Assembly: GCA_026387235.1 (NCBI GenBank)
Contig: JAPLMD010000066.1
Span: 1-49,988 of the forward strand
Source of the DNA: Candidatus Omnitrophota bacterium
Lineage (GTDB): Bacteria; Omnitrophota; Gorgyraeia; Gorgyraeales; Gorgyraeaceae
Length of the DNA stretch: 49,988 nucleotides
Direction of reading: 5' to 3'
Shown: positions 16,606 to 24,685 of the stretch, one piece after another
Layout: the number at the start of each line of letters is the position of its first letter
How positions within the stretch are numbered: the stretch's first letter is position 1
Made by a program: the position numbers and the translations under genes
Notes under the pieces: generated by a model
Seen by the model: the letters and a program-made list of their open reading frames with translations, nothing else
Told to the model about the DNA's origin: nothing
Databases searched by the model: none

Positions 16606-18543
16606 ATGGATGAATTTAAAATCACATTTTTTCCGGAACATAAGTCTGTTTCAGTAGATAGAGGAACAGATCTTTTGACAGCTGCGCTGAAGACAGGCGT
16701 GCATATATATAATAGCTGCGGAGGAGAGGGTGTGTGCGGCAGGTGCAAGGTAATAGTAAAAAAAGGCGATTATATAACAGAAGGCAGCGGAAGGGTTTCC
16801 GATGCGGAACGGAATGAAGGATATGTGCTTGCCTGCAGGACTTCTCCTGGATCAGACATGGAAGTTTTTGTGCCGGAGGAATCCAGGCTGGGAGACCTTG
16901 AGATACTTACGGAAGAGATAAAGGCGAAGCGCCTGGCAGGACTTTATACGCCTGTCGAAGAAATAGAAGAAGAGCATTACAAAGTCACTTCAAAGATTTT
17001 CAAGCATGGTCCGTTATCCACAAAAATATTTTTAAAGCTGCCGAATCCTACGATTGACGATAATTCCGGAGACGCTGACAGGCTTCTCAGAGAGATAAAA
17101 AAACATCATAAAGAAATTAATACAATACAGATGGGGCTTAGCAATATAAAAAGGCTGCCCAGGCTTTTAAGGGAGAGCAATTGGGAAGTTACCGTAACTC
17201 TCGGGAATAGGAATAGAACTACTGAGGTGGTGTTGATAGAGCCAGGTGACAGGTCTAAAGAAAATTTTGGAGTAGCTGTGGACGTAGGCACAACTACTAT
17301 AGTCGCTTATTTAGTAGACCTGAATTCGCAGAAAGTGCTTGGTTCAAAAGCAAGTTATAACCCGCAGGTGGATTTCGGAGAAGATGTAATTTCCAGGATT
17401 ATCTTTGCTCAGCATGAAAAAGGCCTCGAAAAACTGCATCACGCAGTCATAGATACAATAAACACCCTTATAGATAATCTTATAAAAGAAGCAAGTCTTA
17501 CGCTGGATGATGTAACAGCTGTTGTTTCTGCAGGGAATACCACAATGACTCACCTGCTTTTAAAAATAGACCCTGCGAATATAAGAAAAGACCCGTACAT
17601 CCCTGCTGTAAATTTCATGCCGGTAATAAGAGCCAGCGAAGCAGGCATAAAAATAAATCCCAGAGGCCTATTAATGTGCCTTCCATGCATAGGAAGCTAT
17701 GTAGGCGGGGATATAATAGCAGGCGTTCTTGCGTCAGGCATGGATAAAACCAGAGATCTCTCGCTTTTTATAGATTTAGGCACAAACGGCGAAGTTGCGC
17801 TAGGAAACAAAGAATGGCTGATGTCTTGTTCTACATCAGCAGGCCCATGTTTTGAAGGCGGAGGCCTCAAGTGCGGGGTACGAGCTATGAAGGGCGCTAT
17901 CCAGAATATTTCTATAAAAAATAATTCTCTTGAAATACAGACCATTGGGAATCTGCCTCCAAAAGGCATATGCGGTTCCGGTATAGTAGATATTGTCAGC
18001 GAATTATTGAAAAATAAAATAATAGACCGGTCCGGAAAAATAAAAGATAATAAAATTTGCCAGGTCAGGGATTGCGACGGTATAAAAGAGCTTGTATTGG
18101 TAGTCGCGGAAGATTCTGCCACGGGCAAGGATATTACCATAGATGAAAATGATATAAAAAATTTAATCCACTCGAAAGGCGCTATCTATACGGGCATAGA
18201 GGTATTGCTGAAAGAATCGGGTTTTGAAAAATCAGACATAAAGCATGTTTTTATCGCAGGCGGGTTGGGTACTGCTTTAAACATTCGCTCGGCAATTAAT
18301 ATAGGGCTTTTGCCCGACCTCCCTGAGAAAAGTTTTGCTTTTCTTGGAAATACTTCAGTAGCAGGCGCAAAGATGTGCCTTTTGTCATATGAGGCAACTG
18401 ATAAAGCAGACGTTATTGCGAATAAAATGACGTATTTGGACTTAAGCACCAATGCCTTATTTATGAATAATTACAGCGCGGCATTATTCCTGCCGCATAC
18501 GGATATAGAGCTGTTCCCAAGCGTGAAGAAATTATTAAGTTAA
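16606..18543 (+). CDS. acsV: Corrinoid-protein reductive activator, AcsV/RamA type (2Fe-2S ferredoxin + ASKHA, DUF4445)
   Basis: This family re-reduces inactive Co(II) corrinoid proteins to Co(I) at the expense of ATP. The N-terminal 90 residues are a plant-type 2Fe-2S ferredoxin with C38, C44, C47 and C77 (CGGEGVCGRC). A linker domain follows to about residue 220. Then comes the ASKHA ATPase-fold region starting VAVDVGTTTIVAYLVDL (about residue 226), with SAGNTTMTHLL, FIDLGTNGEVALG, GICGSGIVD and FIAGGLGTALN. At 645 residues it is full length. Its position ahead of cooC, acsD and acsE makes the corrinoid iron-sulfur protein of the acetyl-CoA pathway the likely client, rather than a methylamine or O-demethylase corrinoid protein. 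Confidence 0.85.
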   Translation: MDEFKITFFPEHKSVSVDRGTDLLTAALKTGVHIYNSCGGEGVCGRCKVIVKKGDYITEGSGRVSDAERNEGYVLACRTSPGSDMEVFVPEESRLGDLEILTEEIKAKRLAGLYTPVEEIEEEHYKVTSKIFKHGPLSTKIFLKLPNPTIDDNSGDADRLLREIKKHHKEINTIQMGLSNIKRLPRLLRESNWEVTVTLGNRNRTTEVVLIEPGDRSKENFGVAVDVGTTTIVAYLVDLNSQKVLGSKASYNPQVDFGEDVISRIIFAQHEKGLEKLHHAVIDTINTLIDNLIKEASLTLDDVTAVVSAGNTTMTHLLLKIDPANIRKDPYIPAVNFMPVIRASEAGIKINPRGLLMCLPCIGSYVGGDIIAGVLASGMDKTRDLSLFIDLGTNGEVALGNKEWLMSCSTSAGPCFEGGGLKCGVRAMKGAIQNISIKNNSLEIQTIGNLPPKGICGSGIVDIVSELLKNKIIDRSGKIKDNKICQVRDCDGIKELVLVVAEDSATGKDITIDENDIKNLIHSKGAIYTGIEVLLKESGFEKSDIKHVFIAGGLGTALNIRSAINIGLLPDLPEKSFAFLGNTSVAGAKMCLLSYEATDKADVIANKMTYLDLSTNALFMNNYSAALFLPHTDIELFPSVKKLLS

Positions 18544-18544
18544 T

Positions 18545-18874
18545 TTTTCGGCTCCGGCAGGCCTAAAGAAAAGCCTCGTCGATTCGAGCGGGCATGGTGT
18601 CCTGCAGGCAGGTTGGGACTGTTCGGCACTGAAAGAGTTTCGCCGTGCGCTACGGTTTACGGCTCATTTTTTATACCGAAGGTAGTCTTGACGGTATAAA
18701 AACTTCGCCGTAATTCCTTGCGCACTTAGCATTAAGAATATTATTAATGCCGAAACTTTTCTGAGGTGCCTCAAGCCCCAGCCTGCCTGCAGGACGAGCG
18801 AGAATCGGCGCGGAGCGAAGGACGCCTCGCTGGGGCGTCCGAGCGTCTTTTCGTAGGTCTGTTAGAGCCGAAAA
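18545..18874. repeat. ~330-nt nested foldback element between acsV and cooC
   Basis: No credible ORF is present in this 350-base gap. Complementary segments occur in mirror order. TTTTCGGCTC (18545-18554) pairs with GAGCCGAAAA (18865-18874). The CCTGCAGGCAGG region (18600-18617) pairs with CCAGCCTGCCTGCAGG (18778-18793). GGCAC (18625-18629) pairs with GTGCC (18766-18770), and GTGCGC (18645-18650) with GCGCAC (18720-18725). At the apex TTTTTATACCG (18668-18678) pairs with CGGTATAAAAA (18692-18702). A side hairpin GGACGCC/GGCGTCC sits at 18820-18840. As RNA this would make one long branched rod. It lies inside a likely operon and could act as an internal processing or attenuation site. Confidence 0.8.
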
Positions 18875-18894
18875 GAATTGAAAAGGATTTCGAG

Positions 18895-19647
18895 ATGGCG
18901 TATGTTATTGCAGTAGCGGGAAAAGGCGGGGTTGGGAAGACTACGATCTGCGCAATGCTGGTTCAACATCTATTAAAGATAGACAAACCAATCCTTGCTG
19001 TTGACGCTGATCCGAATTCTAATTTAAACGTAGCGCTGGGGTTAGAATATGAGGAAACTATTGCGGACATCAGAGAAGAAGTCAAGAAACAAACTCCGGA
19101 AAGTTTTTCTAAAAGTGAATTTTTTGGCCTTAGACTGGAAGAGGCTGTAGCAGAAGGAAATGGGTTTGACCTTCTGGTTATGGGGAGGCCCGAAGGCCCA
19201 GGCTGTTATTGCGCAGTGAATAATATATTAAGAGAATACCTTGCAAGGATATCCAAGAAGTATAAATTTGTAGTTATTGACAACGAAGCCGGCATGGAGC
19301 ATCTTTCCAGGCGCACGGCAACAGATATAGATTTGCTTCTGCTTATCAGCGATCCTACAATGGTAGGCATTAGCTCTGCTGTAAATGCTTTTAATACCGC
19401 GAAGAGCGCCGGTCTAAAGATAAAAGACATAGTCTTGGTTATAAATAAATCAAAAGGCGGGCTGGAATCGGATAAATTGAAATTGATAGAAAATGCAGGT
19501 TTAAAGATAGGCGGGTATATCTGTTTTCAGGAAGAAATACAAAAGAATAGCGAAAAAGGGAAAGGCGTAGTTGAAGCAGACAGCAATTTGGAGAATATTA
19601 TCGATAGTTTATTTAAACAGGAGGAAAAAATAAATATAATTCCTTAG
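18895..19647 (+). CDS. cooC: CODH nickel-insertion ATPase CooC (AcsF)
   Basis: CooC is a dimeric MinD-type ATPase that loads nickel into carbon monoxide dehydrogenase / acetyl-CoA synthase. The deviant Walker A GKGGVGKTT lies at residues 9-17, DADPNSNLNVALG is switch I, and GRPEGPGCYCAVN holds the paired cysteines C104 and C106 that bind the metal. The 250-residue length is typical. The ATG at 18895 is chosen because it follows AAAGGA with good spacing and starts the conserved MAYVIAVAGKGG; the in-frame ATG at 18766 would translate the foldback element. Its presence implies a CODH in the genome, although none is in this window. Confidence 0.93.
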   Translation: MAYVIAVAGKGGVGKTTICAMLVQHLLKIDKPILAVDADPNSNLNVALGLEYEETIADIREEVKKQTPESFSKSEFFGLRLEEAVAEGNGFDLLVMGRPEGPGCYCAVNNILREYLARISKKYKFVVIDNEAGMEHLSRRTATDIDLLLLISDPTMVGISSAVNAFNTAKSAGLKIKDIVLVINKSKGGLESDKLKLIENAGLKIGGYICFQEEIQKNSEKGKGVVEADSNLENIIDSLFKQEEKINIIP

Positions 19648-19650
19648 CCA

Positions 19651-19684
19651 ATTTTGTCCGCCAAAGTTTTGTGGCGGACAAAAT
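19651..19684. repeat. Perfect hairpin between cooC and acsD
   Basis: ATTTTGTCCGCCA (19651-19663) and TGGCGGACAAAAT (19672-19684) are 13-bp perfect arms with loop AAGTTTTG. It lies three bases after the cooC stop. The GTCCGCCA core and loop resemble the hairpin at 16129. Confidence 0.85.
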
Positions 19685-19712
19685 TCAGCGGTGGCTATAC
19701 ATTGGAGATACA

Positions 19713-20627
19713 ATGGAAAGATTAATTGAAAAATGGCAGGATAAGATCAGCGAGGTTACGCTTGGCGCAAAAAAAATAATAAAGATAGGAGGAGAGACGG
19801 GTATCTATTTTATAGAGGGAGAAGACAAGTGCCCGAATCCTCCTCGCGTAGCAATGGAGGTATGGGACATGGAACCTGAGTCATGGCCGGAGGTGCTTAA
19901 ATCAAGTTTTGGAAAAGCGCTTAAAGATCCAGGCGATTGGGCAAAGATGTGCGTTGATAAATTTTTAGCTGACCTTATCTGTTTAAGGCTCGCAAGCACG
20001 CACCCTGACTCGAAAAATACTTCCGGAGAAGAAGCAGGAAAGGTTCTGGAAAAGGTTATGAAGGCTATTTCTGTCCCTCTGATAGTCATAGGAAGTTCTG
20101 CCCCTGAAAAGGATAATGAGGTTATGGCGTATTGCGCGAACATCGCGAAAGGACAAAACTGCCTGTTTGGCATCGCAACTCAGGCGAACTATAAAACGCT
20201 GACTGCTGCGTGCCTCAGCGCGGGACACGCTATAATTTCAGAAGCTCCTATAGATATAAATATTGCGAAGCAGTTGAATATACTTATCTGCGACATGCAG
20301 TTTCCGGCAGATAAAATAGTGATACATCACGCTACGGGCGCGCTGGGCTACGGCCTCGAGTACACTTATTCTATAATGGAAAGAACCAGGCTTGCCGGTC
20401 TTTCCGGAGACAAGATGTTGTCTATGCCGATGATAAGCTTTGCAGGCCAGGAGTCGTGGCGCACTAAAGAAGCGAAGACAGGGTGCATGGATACCGGTAT
20501 TTTATGGGAAATCGCTACAGGATCGGCATATCTGAATTCAGGCGTTGATATACTTGTAATGAATCATCCAAAAGCAGTTGAAGAAATAAAGAAGGCAATA
20601 AACAACTTTACAAGCAGAGGGGCTTAA
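19713..20627 (+). CDS. acsD: Corrinoid/iron-sulfur protein small subunit (CODH/ACS delta subunit)
   Basis: AcsD (CdhD) is the TIM-barrel subunit that, with AcsC, holds the corrinoid accepting methyl from AcsE and delivering it to acetyl-CoA synthase. The 304-residue protein carries family segments VTLGAKKIIKIGGETG, PNPPRVAMEVWDMEP, DLICLRLASTHPD, SEAPIDINIAKQLN and MERTRLAGLSGD. There are no 4Fe-4S cysteine clusters, as expected for the small subunit. The ATG at 19713 follows TTGGAGA; a GTG at 19671 lies inside the hairpin. Its stop overlaps the acsE start as TAATG, so the two partner proteins are translationally coupled. The large subunit AcsC is not in the window. Confidence 0.88.
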   Translation: MERLIEKWQDKISEVTLGAKKIIKIGGETGIYFIEGEDKCPNPPRVAMEVWDMEPESWPEVLKSSFGKALKDPGDWAKMCVDKFLADLICLRLASTHPDSKNTSGEEAGKVLEKVMKAISVPLIVIGSSAPEKDNEVMAYCANIAKGQNCLFGIATQANYKTLTAACLSAGHAIISEAPIDINIAKQLNILICDMQFPADKIVIHHATGALGYGLEYTYSIMERTRLAGLSGDKMLSMPMISFAGQESWRTKEAKTGCMDTGILWEIATGSAYLNSGVDILVMNHPKAVEEIKKAINNFTSRGA

Positions 20628-21421
20628 TGTTTATTATAGGCGAGCGTATCAACGGGATGTTTAAAGATGTGGCAAAGGCTATAAAAGAAAAAGATAAATC
20701 CATAATCCATGACCTTGCGCTTAAACAGATTTCCTGCGGCGCAAATGCCCTTGACGTAAATGTCGGCCCTGCTTCCGCTAACCCGAAAGAGGCTATGGAA
20801 TGGCTTGTTAAAACCATTAAAGAGGTTACTGATATATCGCTCGCCATAGACACTACAAAGCAGGACGTGATGGAGCTGGGCCTCGGCCTGTGCGAATCAA
20901 AACCAATAATAAATTCCGTGAACGCAAATGAAGAAAAAATGAAAACCCTTTTCGGGCTTGCCAAAAAATATAACGCGGCCATTATCGGCCTTGCCATGGA
21001 CAAGGCAGGCATTCCAAAGGACAGCGAAGGCAGGATGGAACTTGCGATGAAAATGGTAGCATCTTGCATGGAATACGGAATTGACATATCCGAGCTTTAT
21101 TTAGATGCTGTTATATTGCCTGTAAACGTTGCGCAGCCGCACGCGAAAGAAGTTCTCAAGACTATAAGGGATTCGAAATTATTGGCTGACCCGAGTCCTA
21201 AAACAGTGCTTGGCCTGTCAAATGTGTCCCAAGGCTCTTCGGCCAAACATAAAAGCCTGATCAACAGGACTTTTCTCGCGATGGCTATTGCTAACGGGCT
21301 GGATGCCGCAATACTGGACGTCACTGACAGAGAATTGATGGACACATTGATAACAGCTGAGCTTTTAATGGAAAAACAGCTGTATTGTGACTCATATCTG
21401 GATGCTTACAGGAGAAAATAA
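20627..21421 (+). CDS. acsE: 5-methyltetrahydrofolate:corrinoid/iron-sulfur protein methyltransferase
   Basis: AcsE (MeTr) transfers the N5-methyl of methyl-tetrahydrofolate to the cobalt of the corrinoid iron-sulfur protein. The 264-residue protein is a pterin-binding TIM barrel: IGERINGMFKDV at the N-terminus, DVNVGPAS (about residue 44), IDTTKQDVMELGL, PIINSVNANEEK and GLSNVSQGS. Length fits free-standing MeTr (about 262), not MetH. It begins within the acsD stop codon and ends at the yjbQ start (ATAATGG overlap), so the cluster continues without a gap. Confidence 0.93.
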   Translation: MFIIGERINGMFKDVAKAIKEKDKSIIHDLALKQISCGANALDVNVGPASANPKEAMEWLVKTIKEVTDISLAIDTTKQDVMELGLGLCESKPIINSVNANEEKMKTLFGLAKKYNAAIIGLAMDKAGIPKDSEGRMELAMKMVASCMEYGIDISELYLDAVILPVNVAQPHAKEVLKTIRDSKLLADPSPKTVLGLSNVSQGSSAKHKSLINRTFLAMAIANGLDAAILDVTDRELMDTLITAELLMEKQLYCDSYLDAYRRK

Positions 21422-21840
21422 TGGCTATCATCACAAAAAAAATAAAACTCAGCACTAAGGGCGATACGGACATAATAAATATTACCACGGAGGTATCATC
21501 CGCTGTTTTAAATTCCAGCCTGAAAAGCGGGTCTGTGACTGTTTTTGTGCCCGGTTCCACGGGAGGCATTACAACCCTTGAATATGAGCCCGGCCTTGTA
21601 GATGATCTTAAAACGTTTTTTGAAAAAATAGCGCCTAAATCAGGCGTGTATCAGCATAATATAAGATGGCAGGACGGGAACGGATATTCTCACGTGAGAG
21701 CTTCTTTTTTAGGCCCCGGCATAACTGTGCCTTTTGTTGATAATAAAGTACTGCTGGGCAAGTGGCAGCAGATAGTTTTCATTGATTTTGATAATAGGCC
21801 CAGAGACAGGGAAATTATACTGCAAATAACAGGTGAATAA
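21421..21840 (+). CDS. yjbQ: YjbQ/UPF0047 family protein
   Basis: The 139-residue product is a small beta-rich protein of the UPF0047 family; some members have weak thiamine-phosphate-synthase activity in vitro, and the physiological role is uncertain. HNIRWQDGNGYSHVRAS (about residues 79-95), GPGITVPF and LGKWQQIVFIDFDNRPRDRE are the conserved block with the His and Arg residues. The TAATGG overlap with acsE and near-overlap with the next gene place it within the operon. A link to thiamine would be with the thi genes at 35-37 kb, but nothing local shows it. Confidence 0.9.
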   Translation: MAIITKKIKLSTKGDTDIINITTEVSSAVLNSSLKSGSVTVFVPGSTGGITTLEYEPGLVDDLKTFFEKIAPKSGVYQHNIRWQDGNGYSHVRASFLGPGITVPFVDNKVLLGKWQQIVFIDFDNRPRDREIILQITGE

Positions 21841-21841
21841 T

Positions 21842-23128
21842 ATGAAACCGGTATTGCAAGTAGCTTTAGATTTTGTGGATTTAAAGCGCGCCTTGAAATG
21901 CGCGGAAGAAGCAGTTAATGGAGGTATTGACTGGTTAGAAGCAGGAACCCCTTTAATAAAGAGCGAGGGCCTGAATGCTGTCAGGAAGCTGCGCGAAAGA
22001 TTTCCCAATAAAACAATAGTAGCTGATATGAAAATAATGGACGCGGGCCGCACAGAGGTAGAGATTGCCGCGAAATCAGGCGCAAATATTGTTTGTGTCC
22101 TGGGGGCTGCGAGCGATTCAACGATCAAAGAATGCGTGGAAGCGGCGCATAATTACGGCGCAAAGATACAGGCGGATATGATAGCGATAAAAGACGTCAA
22201 GTCCAGGGCCATGGATGTGGCCAAGCTAGGAGTTGACTATATCGGCATACACTGCTCTATTGATGACCAGATGCATGCAAAGGATCCCTTTAAGCAGCTT
22301 AAAGACGTCGCAAAACATTTATCTATCCCTATAGCTGTGGCAGGCGGAATAAATTCCGAGACAGCGTCCGATGCCATCAGATCAGGCGCAAGCATAGTCA
22401 TAGTAGGCGGAGCTATTAATAAATCAAAGGACGCAAAAAAAGCGACCGAGGAAATAAAACGTTCGATAATGCAATTGAAGAAAATAAAAACGGAGCTTTT
22501 TAAAAGAGTAGATGAAAAAGATATCTTAAAGATTCTGATGAAAGTTTCTGCTTCAAATCTTTCAGATGCGATGCACAGGCAAGGCGCGTTAAAAGACATA
22601 ATAAGCGTTAATCCTGGTTTAAACATATGCGGACAGGCTTTGACCGTAAGGACTTATCCGGGAGACTGGGCAAAGCCTGTTGAGGCAATTGACGTGGCTC
22701 AGGAGGGGCAGATAATAGTCATTGACGCGGGAGGCGTAGGGCCTGCCATATGGGGGGAACTGGCAACTCGCGGGGCCATTCAAAAAAAGATAGCAGGTGT
22801 CGTAATAGATGGGGCTATAAGGGATATCAGAGAGATAAGAGGCTTGAAATTCCCTGCTTTTTCAAAAATGATTTCTCCTTCAGCGGGTGAGCCTAAAGGA
22901 TTCGGGGAGATAGGCATACCTATAAACGTGGGGGGCGTAAGAATATTCAGCGGAGATTGGATATTGGGGGACGATGACGGAGTAGTCGTAATTCCTAAAG
23001 ATAAAGCAGTGGAATTTGCGAACAGGGCCATGAGCGTGATGGAATCAGAAAACAGGCTGAGAAAAGAAATAGACGAAGGTTCCACTCTGTCAAAGGTCAC
23101 GGAATTATTAAAGTGGGAGAAGAGGTAA
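21842..23128 (+). CDS. Fused 3-hexulose-6-phosphate synthase and RraA-like protein
   Basis: Two domains are joined in 428 residues. Residues 1 to about 210 are an OMP-decarboxylase-superfamily barrel of the HPS/HUMPS type (LQVALDFVDLKRAL, DMKIMDAGRTEVEIAAK, IGIHCSID, AVAGGIN, IVGGAI). These enzymes condense formaldehyde with ribulose-5-phosphate, or run in reverse to make ribulose-5-phosphate. Residues about 225-425 are RraA/aldolase-like (NLSDAMHRQGALKD, DAGGVGPAIWGELAT, VIDGAIRDI, GDDDGVVVIPK). Similar fusions are known from archaea and some bacteria. The ATG at 21842 has AGGTGA upstream; the GTG at 21833 is less likely. Neighbouring C1 genes make formaldehyde or pentose metabolism plausible. 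Confidence 0.88.
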   Translation: MKPVLQVALDFVDLKRALKCAEEAVNGGIDWLEAGTPLIKSEGLNAVRKLRERFPNKTIVADMKIMDAGRTEVEIAAKSGANIVCVLGAASDSTIKECVEAAHNYGAKIQADMIAIKDVKSRAMDVAKLGVDYIGIHCSIDDQMHAKDPFKQLKDVAKHLSIPIAVAGGINSETASDAIRSGASIVIVGGAINKSKDAKKATEEIKRSIMQLKKIKTELFKRVDEKDILKILMKVSASNLSDAMHRQGALKDIISVNPGLNICGQALTVRTYPGDWAKPVEAIDVAQEGQIIVIDAGGVGPAIWGELATRGAIQKKIAGVVIDGAIRDIREIRGLKFPAFSKMISPSAGEPKGFGEIGIPINVGGVRIFSGDWILGDDDGVVVIPKDKAVEFANRAMSVMESENRLRKEIDEGSTLSKVTELLKWEKR

Positions 23129-23135
23129 CAATACA

Positions 23136-24245
23136 TTGCAGAAAAGAATATTTATCGCAGCCACAAGGCAGAATGACGGAAAGACCACTATTTCTCTAGG
23201 CCTTATCAGGGCATTTAGAAAAAGATTCAGCAGGGTAGGTTTCATAAAACCTGTTGGTCAAAGATATGTGTTTGAGCATGGGTATAAGGTGGATGAAGAT
23301 TCTGTGCTTATTGAAAAAGTCTGCGGCATGAGGTGTTCAATAAAAGACATGAGCCCTGTAGCAATAGATAAAGGCTTTACAGAAAATTATATAAAAAGAG
23401 GCGACCACAGAAAACTGGTGGACAGCATAATCTCCTCCTTTGAGCGTATATCCAAAAGAAAGGATCTTGTCGTGATAGAGGGCACAGGTCATGCAGGCGT
23501 GGGCTCTATATTTGATCTTTCCAATGCTAGGGTGGCGAATATCCTGGATGCCAAGGTGATACTCGTGACAGCCGGCGGAATAGGTAAGCCAATGGATGAA
23601 ATAGAGCTGAATATGGCATTGTTTGAAAAAGAAGGCGTGGATGTCATAGGCGTTATAATAAATAAAGTCCTTGCGTCAAAATATAAAAAAGTAAAAGACG
23701 TGCTTAAGCTGGGCCTTAAGAGAAAAGGCATTGACGTGCTTGGCGTGATCCCTTATGCGCCAAAACTTTCAAACCCCACGATTCAAAATATTATAGAAGA
23801 AACCGGCATGAAGCTTATATCTAAAAAGGCAGGCATTGAGAATGTTGTACGCAATATTTTTATAGGCGCCATGGAGCCTCATGCCGCGCTTAGTTTCATT
23901 GAAACAGATTCTCTTTTAATAACGCCCGGCGACAGGGAAGACATAATAAGAACTGTTTTAACGGCGCATCTTTTGAAAAAACCTAAAAGAAAAATTTCAA
24001 TATCAGGCATCATATTGACCGGCAACATAGTCCCTAACGAAAAGGTAATGAGGCTTATAGAGAACGCGAATATACCCGTGCTTTTAAGTAAAGAGCACAC
24101 GTATAAAGCTGCTTCTGAGATATATGATCTTGTTGTCAAGATAGGGCCTCGGGACAAGGAGAAAGCCAGAATAGCCGAAAACCTGGTAAAGAATTATGTA
24201 AACGTGGGCTGGATATTGGAAAAAATTAAACAAGGGAGGAATTGA
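23136..24245 (+). CDS. BioD-like P-loop / DRTGG-domain protein
   Basis: The 369-residue product starts with a dethiobiotin-synthetase-like NTPase domain: [19 protein letters not shown] is the P-loop, and [13 protein letters not shown] and [14 protein letters not shown] follow. A DRTGG-type regulatory domain follows (about residues 215-320, ending near [16 protein letters not shown]). The same pairing forms the N-terminal half of long phosphotransacetylases, but the catalytic PTA domain is absent here. The start is TTG: the family N-terminus begins exactly at [11 protein letters not shown] and no ATG is available there; AGAGGT lies 12 bases upstream. Function is unknown; the C1 operon context suggests metabolic regulation. 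Confidence 0.75.
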   Translation: MQKRIFIAATRQNDGKTTISLGLIRAFRKRFSRVGFIKPVGQRYVFEHGYKVDEDSVLIEKVCGMRCSIKDMSPVAIDKGFTENYIKRGDHRKLVDSIISSFERISKRKDLVVIEGTGHAGVGSIFDLSNARVANILDAKVILVTAGGIGKPMDEIELNMALFEKEGVDVIGVIINKVLASKYKKVKDVLKLGLKRKGIDVLGVIPYAPKLSNPTIQNIIEETGMKLISKKAGIENVVRNIFIGAMEPHAALSFIETDSLLITPGDREDIIRTVLTAHLLKKPKRKISISGIILTGNIVPNEKVMRLIENANIPVLLSKEHTYKAASEIYDLVVKIGPRDKEKARIAENLVKNYVNVGWILEKIKQGRN

Positions 24246-24247
24246 CT

Positions 24248-24409
24248 ATGTTTGGGATAGGGATGCCGGAATTGATTTTAATATTAGTCATCTGCCTTTT
24301 GGTATTCGGGGCTGCCAAATTACCGGAGATCGGGAGGAATATGGGAAAGGCGATAGGCGAATTCAAGAAAGGCATGAAGGACGATGAGTCGCCTTCCAAA
24401 AAAGACTAA
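24248..24409 (+). CDS. tatA: Twin-arginine translocase subunit TatA
   Basis: This short 53-residue protein reads [18 protein letters not shown] with one transmembrane helix, then the hinge [16 protein letters not shown], an amphipathic helix and a charged tail. The GxPELI start and FGxxKLPEIGR are diagnostic for TatA/E. GGGAGG lies seven bases upstream. TatA forms the pore for folded, often cofactor-containing, exported proteins. tatC is not in the window. It ends the operon just before the promoter at 24416. Confidence 0.93.
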   Translation: MFGIGMPELILILVICLLVFGAAKLPEIGRNMGKAIGEFKKGMKDDESPSKKD

Positions 24410-24415
24410 TAGTGC

Positions 24416-24444
24416 TTGACACTTATAGGTGTTTTATATAGAAT
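24416..24444 (+). promoter_or_regulatory. Sigma70-type promoter of rpsU
   Basis: TTGACA (24416-24421) and TAGAAT (24439-24444) have a 17-base spacer, beginning right after the tatA stop. The start is predicted near 24451, with TTAGGGGGTG before the rpsU ATG. Confidence 0.8.
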
Positions 24445-24472
24445 TGATTTATATTTTAGGGGGTGAAAAAGA

Positions 24473-24649
24473 ATGTCAAGAATAGATATAGCTCCCGGGG
24501 AATCCTTGGAGAAAGCCTTAAGGCGCTTTAAAAAGAAAATAGAACGCGATGGTTTGTTGAAATTATTAAAAGCTCGAAAGCATTATGAAAAACCGAGCGA
24601 AAAAAGAAGAAGAAAACAACGTTCGCCTAAATCAACCAGCAGGTATTGA
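24473..24649 (+). CDS. rpsU: 30S ribosomal protein S21
   Basis: This 58-residue basic protein reads MSRIDIAPGESLEKALRRFK, then KKIERDGLLKLLKARKHYEK and PSEKRRRKQR. The ALRRFKKK...G....L..R..YEKPSEKRRR pattern is the S21 signature. S21 binds the small subunit near the anti-Shine-Dalgarno and aids initiation on structured mRNAs. It has its own promoter and a strong ribosome site. It ends soon after the basic segment, so it is a short S21 like those of many non-proteobacteria. Confidence 0.95.
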   Translation: MSRIDIAPGESLEKALRRFKKKIERDGLLKLLKARKHYEKPSEKRRRKQRSPKSTSRY

Positions 24650-24685
24650 TCTCTAATATCAAGCTATAATTTGATCGTGCCCAAG

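Noticed and set aside
18766-18894. N-terminal extension of CooC from the ATG at 18766
   Set aside because: It would translate the right arm of the foldback; the conserved CooC start and AAAGGA point to 18895.
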